Source: Breviolum minutum Mf 1.05b.01 (taxonomy: Eukaryota > Sar > Dinophyceae > Suessiales > Symbiodiniaceae). Taken from it: DNA of 64,000 nt. The translations under genes were made by a program, and so were the position numbers. Shown here in pieces: positions 11,363-22,921 of the stretch. Each line of letters begins with the position of its first letter. Position 1 is the stretch's first letter. The stretch lies in assembly GCA_000507305.1 (NCBI GenBank), contig DF239240.1, positions 142,843-206,842 on the forward strand. The letters run 5' to 3'. Under the pieces are notes generated by a model that was not told the DNA's origin, searched no databases, and saw nothing but the letters and a program-made list of their open reading frames with translations.

Positions 11363-12798
11363 TCACGTAAACTTCGCCTTGGGGAAGTTTAGTGCGGCTT
11401 CTGGCTGTTTGAACTTTGGGAACCATGCAATGGGAAGTCCAATGTTTAAGCACAGGTGGATTGACACCAATAACTTAATATCCAAAAAAAACAACTCCTC
11501 CAACGTGTCCAAAGGTCCAAGGAGCTCCATAGCCTGAGTTTTGTTTCTCATCAGATCTACAGAACCTTTCAGACAATTTTGATCGTGGCAGGCACGATGC
11601 CAGACAAATGTCCAGACTGCACTAAAACTTTATAATGACAAGATGATCAAAAAGCGCGCAAGTCCGTGTCAAGAGCAAGGTGTGAATAACAATAAATCAC
11701 ATATCAAAGATTAGATTATCGAAGTGTAAGAGGTGTGCAGTTGCGGGGTAACAGTCGGTTCCGTCGCTTCCCGTACCTTGCATGGAATTGACAACTTCCC
11801 GCATAGCATGCACCTCTTCACTCCTGAGCGGAGCTGAAATTTCGTTGGCACGGCATTCACACAGCTTCTTCGGAACTGTGCTGCTTCCGTCCACGTCAAG
11901 CGTCTCACAAATTCATGTTGTTATGCCGGGGGCATGACAACCACCATGATCGAATGTGCAGTATGTCTGCATGGGCATCTTAGTCCAGCCATCCTCTCAC
12001 CCTTTTGATCACTCTTGCAGCTTGAGAAACATTGGGAGGGCTCTTCGCAACCTAGGCACTTTCAAGTTTGATCTGTTCATGTCAGATCACTTAGACTCTA
12101 AGACTTTCACCCTTCACCTGGCTCAACTAAGGAACGTGGACACTTCGCCTTGGAGAGCCTTTAGAAATTTCATCACGTTGCTGCAAGTCATGCCTTAGTG
12201 CAGCGACAGAAGCAACATCTGATTCAACGTCTTTTGGAAACCGGAATCTACATGGGCATAAGTTGTCAAGAAACACTCCCAGCCATGTCCACTTTGAGTT
12301 GCAACCTGGCGGATGAAGCATAAATATCACGAATGGAAAACTGACTATGTTCATCTGCAAAGACGTTATTATTAGTACTACATCTAACAAACCTCGTCTG
12401 TGTCATGTCCACGATTAACTTGTTCACTCTTTTTGTATGTTCATAAAAAGATATCATATGAATAAATGTATCCCCAAAACGTATGAAAATGCAAATACAA
12501 TATATATTGATCTGGTTTAGTTTTACGACTCAATATCATCAGAATACAATACCCTATAATAATCAATAAGATGTAATATCGATCCAATATCATAGCCTGT
12601 GACATGAGATACTATCATATAATACAACAGAATGTAGTGCAGCAAAACATCTTGGTATTGCCGCATTGCCTGGCCTCTTCTGCGCTGTCACTTCTTCTAG
12701 GTGAGACACCCGGCGATCGAGGAACTGCAAATGTTCCGCCAGGTCCATTGCAACCGCCGCGGGTTTCGCTTCAATCTTTCGTGCTTCAACAACGTCAC
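11363..12798 (-). CDS. Multi-exon helical protein, unidentified
   Basis: Exon 12798-12710 contains RKIEAKPAAVAMDLAEHLQF followed by LDRR and ends at GTGTCT. Exon 12247-12159 contains DVESDVASVAALRHDLQQRD and ends at a GC donor. Exon 11903-11777 contains CECRANEISAPLRSEEVHAM and ends at GTACGG. Exon 11533 to about 11363 begins AMELLGPLDTLEEL. The first two look like amphipathic or coiled-coil helices and the third like a soluble domain. A frame of 156 codons at 10819-11289 lies beside these exons but looks like hydrophobic, AT-rich intron sequence. Protein family unknown. Confidence 0.48.
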
Positions 12799-13418
12799 CT
12801 TCTTGGACACCATGGAAAGTGGTGGAAAACATCTTCAGCCGCTTCTTTTTTGTGATCCCAAAGGAATGACAAACGTATTTAGGAAACTGTGTTAACAGGT
12901 TGCACGCTGGAGGCTATGTCATGAACTGCTTTATGTGGCATGGAGCCACTGAAAGTCTACAAGAGCTACCTTAACTCGGACAAAGCGAAAAATTCTTCAC
13001 CGAAGTGCCCGGCAGACATATGGACCGAAATGAACACTGGAACCACATCAGACTACACAAAAACACAAGTTCCTTCCAATCTGAGTCAAGATCTGGTCAT
13101 CGAGTCATCGAGTCATCCAGCTTTGATTTTTCAGCGCTGTTGTTCTGGCCTCTGGTGGGCACCTCTGCTGAGTTGCAGCCACAGCTTCAGCCCTGAAAAC
13201 CGATGATCAGTAGACCTACGGCGAAAATGATGGCGCTGACCACGCGATAGTCCCAACCTGCCGCATTTGGCACATCACTCCCAGGGTTTCGCAGATGTTA
13301 GTCTTTCAGAATGAACATGTTTATTAAATAAGTTCTCCAGAGTTGACAAGCGATTGGCAATAGATCCATTTGTCAGTGTTCTCTTCCAAAGTCAGTCCAT
13401 GAAGTTGCTTCTACTTAC

Positions 13419-14610
13419 GCAAACCTTTCACGCCCGTCTGGCGCACCCCAATCAACACCAGACGTCTGCCGCTCAGAGGGATCTTTTGCCACCTTGCTGG
13501 AAGCCGGAAGCCACACAAGGCCGGGATAAGCCCTTCGGCCTTCCCTCCTGATGATTCTGGAATCCTTATTTCTATGTTCACCTGGTATCACAAAAGTAAA
13601 AATATGTCCCAAACATCCAAGCTTGTTGCCAACATCATCAAGTTACACACACCTACCATGGGGTGTCTTTAATTGGTTTGCGTTTGGAAACAACGGCGCA
13701 ATCATGCCATCGTATCATTGGCTAAGACCACCACTCCTCCAGTGGCCTCCATAAGCCACTCTGGCAGCTCACCTTTCCCTGTCGTAGTCAATGGGGTCAA
13801 GCACAACGACGTTCCATTTGCTCAAGTTTAGTATCAGTAGTTCAGTCCCAAAATGTTCAGCTGCCAAGAGGCCCCTACCTGCTACGGGATCCAGTCGGCT
13901 CTCCTGGGAATGAACTATCCACGGCTCAAGGATACAAGAACTGTATGCTCTACACATGTTTGCTAATGCCTAACATGATCTAACATGCTAATCATGGCAC
14001 AATACAATACCCCTTGTGCTTGCTCAAGCTCCACCAAGTCCTACCTCTACATGGAATGGCTCTATTGCTGCATGTGTAGATGACTGGGTGGGTTGGTGCA
14101 GCAAGTTGCTTTGTGCATCTTCGTTGGGCGAGTCAAAGAAAAACAAGAGGTCATCCCACACAAAGTGTCTATACTTCTGCTTGCATCTGTCCGTGGAGAG
14201 ATGCGAGCTGGGCTCCTCCTCGCTACTCTTTGCAAAGCGTGTCAGCGGACTGGTCGAAGGCCTTTGGCAAATGTCATGTATACCGAGAAAATTCTGGATA
14301 CAGTAACAAATCTTCAAGTCGTCACTGAAACTGCGTGGAGTTCATTGTTAAAAAGACAAACCTTCTCAGCTATGCACAAACAAACTTGAAGAGTAATCAA
14401 ACAACAAACGACATAGTTGCCCATGATTGCCATGATGTCATTTTGAGGATGTCATCAACTGATTCATACAGGTCTGGGTTCCATAGCGGTTGGACATGCA
14501 GAAAAAGCAATCCTGTGCAAGTAACCTCAAGCTGAAGAAGTTGTTCGATAACTGAACAATCCATGGTGATAGGACGTTTGATAATGTTTGGCATCTTGGG
14601 AAAATCAATC
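13419..14610 (-). CDS. Four exons of an unidentified globular protein
   Basis: A frame at about 14610-14400 contains MDCSVIEQLLQLEVTCTGLL then FLHVQPLWNPDLYESVDDIL. Exon 14168-14045 starts after TAG, contains FVWDDLLFFFDSPNEDAQSN and ends at GTAGGA. Exon 13924-13773 starts after GAG, contains LLILNLSKWNVVVLDPIDYD and ends at GTGAGC. Exon 13547-13419 ends at a perfect GTAAGT donor. For that exon two frames are open and the one containing LSGRRLVLIGVRQTGVKG seems better. Hydrophobic beta-strand-like segments suggest an enzyme-like fold, but I cannot assign it. Confidence 0.5.
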
Positions 14611-14644
14611 AAAAAGCAAAACAACTATGTATTCAAATGAAACA

Positions 14645-14671
14645 TCCAACTATATATATATATATATATTA
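14645..14671. repeat. (TA)n microsatellite
   Basis: A short TATATA run in non-coding sequence. Similar runs occur at about 18570-18605, 21780-21800 and 61260-61320. Confidence 0.85.
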
Positions 14672-14972
14672 TATAACTCAATCGTGAAAGGTGTCTGCAC
14701 GTGTCCGCAACGTCTGGACCGGGGCGTCACACCAACGAAGAGGCAAGGAATGCCAGAAATGCGAAGAACACAACTGCCTTGTGATGCCCGAATCCGATAC
14801 GAAAAATGATGAAATGTGTGAATTGCTACAAAATCAAAGTCATAGGGTGTTGAGGATTCAAAAAAATGCTCAAGACCGAAGACCTTCAGGTTGGACCGAG
14901 AAACAATTTGCGCATCATTCTCAATCTGAACTGCAAAAAACAACCTGCTTGGAATGGAAGGTGCCATTGTTT

Positions 14973-16450
14973 ACTGCTCACCAGGCACCTGGCCTTGTGT
15001 CCACGCATTGAGGGTCGGCCCAAGGCTGCCATTGGGTGCGGCGCCGAAAATTTTGGGAAATGTTGCTCGTTGCACTTGGTTCCTGGATTTATATAGATTG
15101 AAGTTGAATGTGCCTTCGGTAGCTACTGCTGAAATGGATTTTTAAATTTTTGTTTGGCTTCGGTTTGTCATTTCTTATTTCCATAGTGTTTCATTGGTCC
15201 CTGATGGCTGCAGCAGCAATGAATCCCTCGGCATACAGGGAGCCATAGCATAGCATAGTGCCTTCTACTGCAGGGAGAACTAACGGGGCTGATGGCATGG
15301 TCACTGGCCATTTCCTCACTCATTGAATGAATGCAGCGACATTTCACTACTAGTAAGTGATTATGCTGCGAAACACATCACTCACATGTAAATAACAAAA
15401 TCAAAACTCAAACTGATTGCTTTTTGACCTATTTGTGCACTTTGGACGTATTATGTTGCATGCACCCACCCCCCATCCAACAGTCCATTGTCGGCCCATG
15501 CGGTGAACTGACCTGGCAGTAACGGTCTCAAGTGAAAATTCATAAACAGATCTGCTGCTATAGCTTTTTTGGTATGTCAACCGCACAAAACAAAGCAAAC
15601 CTGCCTTGCACTACCTATCACAACCTCAAACCGGTGTCGCATCAAAGCCCAATTTTGCAGGGTGTACTGGAGATGGTCCAACCTTGCGTGGATTCTCACG
15701 CAGGTTGCAATATGTTGCAATGAGGAGCTATGTGGGGTTGACGGGCAGCCCTTCAAATTCATACTCAAGTGACTCAAGTGCCGATAGATCAATATCGACT
15801 TCAATTTATGAAGAGCTTGAGCATGAGTTTTTGACTCAGAAATGCCATGAAGATACCTTGAACATTATGTTAAGAAGGGATACAGGGACAATAAAGAAAG
15901 TGACCTGACCCCAAGGAGTAACCCAAAATCCATGGAAATAAAGCGGTCCAACTTTGCCTTTTGCATTTCCTCGTCTATCCAATCATTTTTTGTTGGGTTG
16001 AATCAGAAGTTGGATTAGATTTCATCCTAACAAGCCTAATTCTACCCGTCGGTTTTTCAGTAGTCACAATCCCTTTTGCAAAGCCTCAACAAGCCTCACA
16101 TTTGCAATCCCTTAACATATCATTCGTCAAAAACATGACCAATAAACATGAAATGATTTAGGAATTACCTCTCATTTTGTGTGAGGGGAAGGGAGGGTTC
16201 TTCAACCCTTCACCCCTTACCATGAAAATACAATGAAAGACCCTGACTCCAATCGATAAATACGTCGCCTCCAAGAACTTCACCCGCCGCTCCAAACGAT
16301 TCAGCTGCTCTGCGGTGACCTGCCGGAGCTGCGGCTCATGGATGTGTTTTGCAACAAAATGGATGCAACCATCAAGTCAATCGCCCACAGCCTGCTCCAC
16401 CCTCAGATCAGGAGTGAGAATTTGGAACACACACTCAAGCTTGGTCAGCA
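14973..16450 (-). CDS. Scattered small exons, one with a coiled coil
   Basis: The clearest is at about 16400-16266, containing AKHIHEPQLRQVTAEQLNRL then ERRVKFLEAT, a heptad-like helix. Just upstream a frame at about 16500-16380 contains LEFMLTKLECVFQILTPDLR. Farther down are short candidates at about 15500 (GQFTAWADNGLLDG, GT donor), about 15290-15190 (GTMLCYGSLYAEGFIAAAAI) and about 15060-14980 (ending at GTGAGC). They could be one or more genes. I cannot define ends or family. Confidence 0.33.
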
Positions 16451-17059
16451 TAAACTCTAGATTAGGGGGCTGGCTACATCGGCTTCTCCACTGCTGCTTG
16501 ATAATTGGGAGTATATCATAAGAGAGAGAAAGAGAGTGCGCGTGACGCGTGCGGATGTATAGCAATATATTCGAAGCGCATCAAAGCTCCTCCGGGTGCA
16601 TCTAAATCTAAAAGTTGAGGACATAGTTGCAGGAAAAAGGTCGCCCTTGAACCAATCTCCCGGCACACTGGGGTAGTGAAGTGGCTACCGGTGCACGATG
16701 CAATATATGCAATGAAAAAGACACTGCCTTTACTCCAGCTTTAGATTCCGATCTTGTGCACTATCCTAAATCCATGGGATTATGTGGCCAATTGGTTTGC
16801 TGTGGCACTCCCAACTTGAGCAAGACTAGGTTTCAGGCAGGGCCCTTAGGTTCAATTCATTGACATCAGTGAGGCCTGGCAAAGCCCAAGCGAAAAATGT
16901 GGTGTCTTTCAATAAGTCCGTGATGAGCAAAACCCCCATACAAGTCAGTATTCAGTAATATTCTATATATACAAGAACAATACTTTTTTGATTTGATACT
17001 ATTTTGATATTAGAATGTTCAATGTTCAAAGCTTCTAGGGTATCCTACCGGATCTTCCA

Positions 17060-17700
17060 AGGCAAGTGCGAAAAAAACACACCTCGATTCTTCGAGAAGG
17101 GAACAAAATGCGCTCCCTCAAACCTCATATTTGCTTCATGCTGGATTTACAGCCGGGCTGCTTTTGCATGGTTCCACCTTCTTGGTTGTGTGATCTGTGT
17201 ATGGATCGTTGCATAACATACATGTGGGACATCTGATTTGTCGACTGCTGTGGAGTCTCAAACACTTGAACAGACTGCAAAGCTGATTTTATAGCACGAT
17301 TGAGCAGGATAACACCTTCGAACGAAAACTAATGAAACAAATTGAAGCAATCCACATCATTCTATACTGCACCCTGGATATACGGGTGATTTGCCGTCGG
17401 GGAACATGTCCTCTGCTCCCAAGAACGCCATCTCCTTGAAAGTTCTAACTTCCAAAGCTGCACGAAACACCGTTCGAATTTCTTGGTTTTGCAACGGAAA
17501 ACTATGCCCTCTTTGAACAAGTTTGCAGTTCATATTCACCCAGTTGCTTTCAAGTTGAACCCCTGAGGATGTCACGTCTTCGCGAGTCTGCATCGGCAAT
17601 GTGTTTGGGGAAGAACCTGCCATGGTGTCTGTGAGACGTTCGGAAAATGTGTGAAAATTGGTGACATGGAATGAAGTCTGATGTCTCAAACTGCAACGCA
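17060..17700 (-). CDS. Long exon and a small exon, unknown protein
   Basis: A minus-strand frame of about 115 codons (17700-17357) contains TFSERLTDTMAGSSPNTL, SNWVNMNCKLVQRGHSF and FRAALEVRTFKEMAFLGAED. Codon use and composition are uniform across it and the opposite strand is poor, so it is likely one long exon. A smaller exon at about 17130-17060 contains RFEGAHFVPFSKNRG and ends at GTGTGT. Family unknown. Confidence 0.45.
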
Positions 17701-18251
17701 AGTTGACTTTCATCTTTCAAATTGGATTAAGTCAGTACACGGCCTTCAGTTTCAGGATGAACATAGGGTTGAATCTGAGTTGGAAGATGTATAGTCCCCA
17801 CAATAAGTTGATAAATGTACTAAAGAAACACCTTCAACAAATGCAAGCCAATCCCGGAGAACTCTTCTGACCTGGCTCGTCCATGCCAACCTGGAATTAA
17901 ACTTTGAAGCTGCTCTCAACGTCGGATTGAGGATTCATGGCTGATGATTACGAAATGCTGAATAATTGCCAGTGATTCAAAATTCTAAAAAACTTGTGAA
18001 AGTATGCAACTGATTTTTTTCGATTGTGAAGAAGTTATGTGGCTACAGATCAGCCATAAAGCTTCACCATTGTTTGAAAGACAACATATTTGTGGTGAAA
18101 GCATCTGTGGCAGCAAGATTTCAATTTAAACATGAGAGGCCTCTGCATGTGTAGTCCTCGCTATGTGTTTAAACTACTCATCAAAAGAAAATTGACAAGT
18201 CCAAGCTACAAATCTCTTGAAAGCGGCAATTTGGGGCGTTTGAAAGCTTCA

Positions 18252-18861
18252 AGTTTCTAAAGGCTCGACGCTCAAACCGTTTTCCTCAGCATAATCCATC
18301 CCGATGATTTTTTTTGCGTTTAATAGCAAACTTGTTTCGACATGCAATTGCAAGACTTTAGTCAGGTGCACTAGGTAGGTCCGGCTTGGAGGTTCAGAAA
18401 GGGCATGACAAAAAAAGAGTCTCAACACCATCAATCAGTGAGTCGCGCCTGCATATGACGCCAAAGGCTTCAGTGCTCAAGCTAAAAATTCAAATGTTAC
18501 AAGCCCTTTTTCATGCTGCTCTACTCGCCTAGAAATATGGTGCTCTCTCTCTCTCTCTCTCTAATATGTATATACAGTATATATATAATATCATATAATA
18601 TATACTTGTTCACACCAACGCATCATCATATCTCGCATAAATCAATGTATTGACTTAGCTGGATAAGTTCTCTGTCAATTCACAAGACCATAGTTGATGC
18701 TCAATATGTTTTCGATGGCACATTGAAGTAAGAGCCAAGTCTCTTGGCACGTGAACGAATCCAGGGTGCAGTTGTAATTGGGATTTCAAAAGACAAAGTG
18801 TTGTGTCAGCAATATTGCATTTGAGTCTCCACTGCACTGCAATTTGTGCTGCACTGCTCAC
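18252..18861 (-). CDS. Two exon candidates, unknown protein
   Basis: A frame at 18861-18655 contains AAQIAVQWRLKCNIADTTLC and LHPGFVHVPRDLALTSMC. Another at about 18390-18252 contains LTKVLQLHVETSLLLNAKKI and ends DYAEENGLSVEPLET before a TGA, so it may be a 3'-terminal exon. The plus strand is also partly open over 18778-19014, which lowers certainty. Confidence 0.33.
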
Positions 18862-19019
18862 CCATCACAATCGCTGTTGGTTGTATGCAAGCACTGCTTG
18901 TCCACAGCTTCGGAAGTGTGGCATAAGAGTTTTGAAGTGAATGACATGTTCAAACATGGTACGGCAACGGCAAGGACATACTTAGCTACTGAAAAGTCTA
19001 CCACATTGAGGTAAAACCC

Positions 19020-19500
19020 AAGGGAAAAACATCATGTCATGATGCCAATGCCCAGCAGGAGGTATCAACAACTCAAGGTCAGGTTTCATCATTGATCTTC
19101 AACAGGCTGCAAGAAAAGGCAAATCAATGGATTTTTGCTATAGTATCATAGGCAGCAATATGGTCGTCAGAACATGATAAACAAAACGTGAACAATATAC
19201 GTAAACATATTGAAATATATCAAAACATGCCTAGACTACCATGATTCCGACTGACCCTTCCGTACCCCCACAGCTGGAAGGTAGGGGAATGCACCTGCAA
19301 GGCCTTGGAAAGTGGGGGGTGAACTTGGCTGACCTATTTATCTAGGAGATTCTATGAGTTCATCCAGTCCCACTTTCTGAGTCGCCAGCAGTGCATTGCA
19401 TCTCCAGTTGATCTCGTTGTGCCTTGGCAACAGGGTAGATGTGACAATAAGCTCGACAGCTTTGTTCGAAAGTGTGAAGCAATTCGCTGACAAGCTGATC
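19020..19500. other. No gene seen
   Basis: Frames are short on both strands and no exon with paired splice sites stands out. Probably intergenic or intron sequence. Confidence 0.35.
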
Positions 19501-19532
19501 TTCCTAGGGGGATTTTGTATGATTTTGCGGGG

Positions 19533-19790
19533 GCTGGGTTGGGAAACTACTGAAGTTTGATATTTACGGAATTAAAGTACGAAAATTTGAATAAATTTGA
19601 TACAAGCGTCCGGCATGAGATACAATTCCTGAGCACCTCCCATATTTCGTGAAATTTCNTGGGTGCTGGGTTGGGAAACTACTGAAGTTTGATATTTACG
19701 GAATTAAAGTACGAAAATTTGAATAAATTTGATACAAGCGTCCGGCATGAGATACAATTCCTGAGCACCTCCCATATTTCGTGAAATTTC
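19533..19790. repeat. 126-bp perfect direct duplication around a single N
   Basis: The 126 bases at 19533-19658 recur identically at 19665-19790, with a lone N at 19659 between them. A one-base gap flanked by identical ends is the signature of two overlapping contig ends placed side by side instead of merged, so this is probably an assembly artefact and not a biological repeat. Confidence 0.85.
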
Positions 19791-19803
19791 CAAATTTCCA
19801 TCC

Positions 19804-21073
19804 CCTCCATTTCAGAAGCCTGGCCTCCACCTGTCCCAAATCTGCGCGGCTACGCTCCTGCAACGCCAATCAGTAAAGGTCTGTTGACTCTACGGTGTCA
19901 AATTCACAGAAAAGAGGTGAATTTGAAGCCAGTATGCGATAGTGCAACTTCAGGCCATAGGAAATGTACTGTGGCCTGTTCTCCTTCAAAGAAGGTGGAT
20001 CTACATTTCAATCCTTTTTAGTTTTCAACGAGAGGCCAATGAGATCAAATGGCCCTTGCACCTCTACACTGCGAAGGCTGAGGGCAAGCTCATGCTTTTG
20101 TCTGGCCTGCGTCCCACCGTCCCGCGGTTGGCAGCACAATTCTGGATGTGTGATAAGGCCTTCCAATAGTTGGTAGCTAGCAACATTTCCTGTAGCGATG
20201 ATTCTAAGGCCATTTAAAGTACAACCTTGAAGAAAAAAGTAAGCTGCCGCACACTGGCCACTGCTGGAATCTTGTGTCACCGTCCCAAGCCCGCCTCCAG
20301 GCTTTTTTGCTCTTCCAGGGCTTCCAAGCGAGCTTGGAAGTCCAAAGTGAGTTGCTCCACGGACCTCACAGAAGGAATACAACTGACGTGAATGACAAGC
20401 ACTGAAGAAACTTGCATTGATTGAAATTTGATGAAATTTGATACATGTGTGTCGATCTCTATATTGAATTCGATCTCTGCACCACTGAAAAGCAAGTGAA
20501 AGAATATCTGCTTGCAAGCATTCACAATCGTTTTGGGGAACGATGCCAATCATACAAAGTCAACATCTCTGACATTGTCTGGAAGCAACTTTCAAGGCGG
20601 GATTTTCTCCCGAGCCTCTGATGATCTGAGCTTTTTCCCGCAGAATCCGATCGCAGCTGCTCCAACTCGCAGCATGTGCAACGGGCAAAGTGTCTGCTGT
20701 TTCTACAGAAAAAAATCCACTACAGCGACAAAACGCAACTTGCGAAATCTTGCGAAGAGATATCAGTGTCAGTCTTCACTATTGACACTTGAAAGACTTG
20801 GGGAGATTGAAAACCTGACAAAGACACAGAAAGATGATGTATCCACCCGACCTGCATCTGAAGCTTCTCCACTTCTTGTTGTGCGAACTCCAGGTCCCTG
20901 TTGGATGGAAGGAGTCGCCCACAACATGAAAGATTCCTAGCAAACTTCTCCTGGTTTCTCGGCCTTTGACACTGCAGTAAAAAGGTGAGGTGTTGCCACC
21001 TTCGAAGGTTTTGTGTCTCATGACAGTGATTGGCAAGTCCATCACCGCGCAATTTTTTTGTCTCGCATTTTGC
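19804..21073 (-). CDS. Multi-exon coiled-coil protein
   Basis: Five exons in order with heptad-rich helices. Exon 21073-21000 contains AKCETKKLRGDGLANHC. Exon 20897-20852 contains DLEFAQQEVEKLQMQ and ends at GTCGGG. A block at about 20665-20575 contains LEQLRSDSAGKSSDHQRLG. Exon 20364-20281 is 28 codons, contains EQLTLDFQARLEALEEQKSL and ends at GTGACA. Exon 19857-19804 is 18 codons (ERSRADLGQVEARLLKWR). A further frame at 20210-20040 may be an exon or may be chance. The repeated E-L-Q/R-L pattern indicates a long coiled coil, as in centrosomal, flagellar or golgin-like proteins. Nothing allows a family name. Confidence 0.6.
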
Positions 21074-22324
21074 CTCCAGAGCTTGAATAAAGCATGCTCT
21101 CATGCAGCTTTACAGCTTGCTAAGCTACGACATGGCTTCCATCTCTGTGAAGCTGCCAATTCTGGCTCACAACGCCTTTATCAAAGGCCCCACGATCTGG
21201 ATTTTGTTTTTTCTGGAACTTCCTATGTCGTCTCAGTCTTATTGCGCAGTCGCTCAGACACTTTGGAAGTGGATAGTAAGCAGCTCCTTGGAGCACAAGA
21301 GCAGCAAAAATCTTCAAACGTGGAGCGCTTTCTAGGTGCGAACACATTGCTCTTCAGTGGCCTTGCAAGTAGAAGACATAAGGCATCTCAAATTCAAGCC
21401 ATTCAAGTTCAACAAAGCCAAATCCCCCATTGGAATCGTCTGCGCCAGCCATATCTCTCATGTAATGGATAGCACTTGCCAAGGCTCTTGATTGCTAAAG
21501 CTTTTTGCTTTTGCCGCTCAGCAAAGCGTTTGGAGACTGGTGCACCACGAAGCAATGCTTGCTGTGCGCGACTAGCGCCTCACATGCATTGGAAAGTGAC
21601 AAGCACCCTGTGAATTGAGAACCATTGGAACAATTGCTGAACTCACACTTATACATACATAAGTTAACATAATCACTACAAGCCCACACTCAAACCACGC
21701 ATATTTCGCTGCCGTCACATTCACTTCAGGCACGCCTTCCACCACAAGCGAGTACCTGCATGTCCACGACCATGCAATGCTATATATATTATATAATATT
21801 CATGCATGATTCCTTGACCAAGTCTGCAAGAAATCGTGAACAAATGTGAACAAATGTAGGCAATGCAAACGTCTCAGGAGGATTTTTTACACTTTGTTCG
21901 GATTGTTTGGGGTCCCTCCAATCTTTGAATGTGCATTGCGATGGGCTATGATATCATTGAGGCCCCTTTCCTTCCTGTTCATTGAAGATATACGCTACCC
22001 TCTCGACCATCCGAGGCCAGTTAAACTAGAGTGCAAGAACCTCCAGCAGTCGTGAGTATTCATTGTTCATTCCCATGTCAAGGCGTCGAGTATGAATAAG
22101 TCTCCAGGGCAGTGCAACAACAACAGGGATGGTGCCACAGTACGCCGCACTGCCGTTGTGATATTTGTAAAGATTCCATAATGGTTGGCCCGATTCAACA
22201 AAAATCAGAATAGAATGCTCAGTGTCCAAATACAAATTACCAAGCTATCTATAGCTACCTCATGAATTTTGTCAGAAATAACGATCAAAAAAGAAGACTT
22301 TGACAGCTGCCAAGTTGCCCTTTG

Positions 22325-22577
22325 CTTCCGCTGAGATGTTCCAGCACCCGGGTAGCAGAGCCAGTCCCCCAGTAGAGATCCGCAAAATGAGTGGACTCTG
22401 GGGAGCAAAGACCTGCGCAGTTGACAGGATGTATGTAGCTTGAATCAAAACTTCTGGCTAGGCTGTTTTCAGGAGCACTTACTGTGCTTCGTCCTCCAGG
22501 ATGTCAGGATTGAGGACCAAGCAATTCAACAACTCGTGTTGTCTTGGCATGAAACATACAGCATCTTCTGGCCCAAC
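22325..22577 (-). CDS. Two exons, unknown protein
   Basis: Exon 22577-22481 starts after AAG, contains EDAVCFMPRQHELLNCLVLN and ends at a perfect GTAAGT donor. The next candidate starts at 22412 after GCGCAG and contains STHFADLYWGTGSATRVLEH. Both lie just downstream of the DUS1 stop at 22922 and so probably begin or belong to the next gene in the array. No family is recognised. Confidence 0.45.
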
Positions 22578-22819
22578 CTTCATGAATAGAGATGTTCTTG
22601 ATGACGTCGCGGAAGTCTTGACAGATCTCCTTCCAATAGATTCTCCTCAGCTCGTCCCAGCATACGATCCATTGCGCGTGATTGCGGGTGGGTGTGACAT
22701 GCAAAGTCTAAAACGACGATGGAAAAACAGAACACTTGCTCACTGGGTATGGCACACAAGGAATAGCCAACAAACCATAACAAACCCATTCTTTGCTTTT
22801 ACATCCATCTGGTGGCTGA

Positions 22820-22831
22820 AGAAAGAAAACA

Positions 22832-22875
<44 letters not shown>

Positions 22876-22894
22876 AACAAACAAACAAACAAAC
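22820..22894. repeat. (GAAA)n / (CAAA)n microsatellite
   Basis: Tandem AAAG tetramers changing to AAAC tetramers at the right end, in the space after the DUS1 stop codon. Confidence 0.95.
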
Positions 22895-22921
22895 CTACCT
22901 GACTGAGAGAAGCAAATGGGA

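Noticed and set aside
14691-15011. 106-codon plus-strand frame with Cys and Glu
   Set aside because: Composition is acceptable but there are no splice sites or homology, and it conflicts with the strand of the region.
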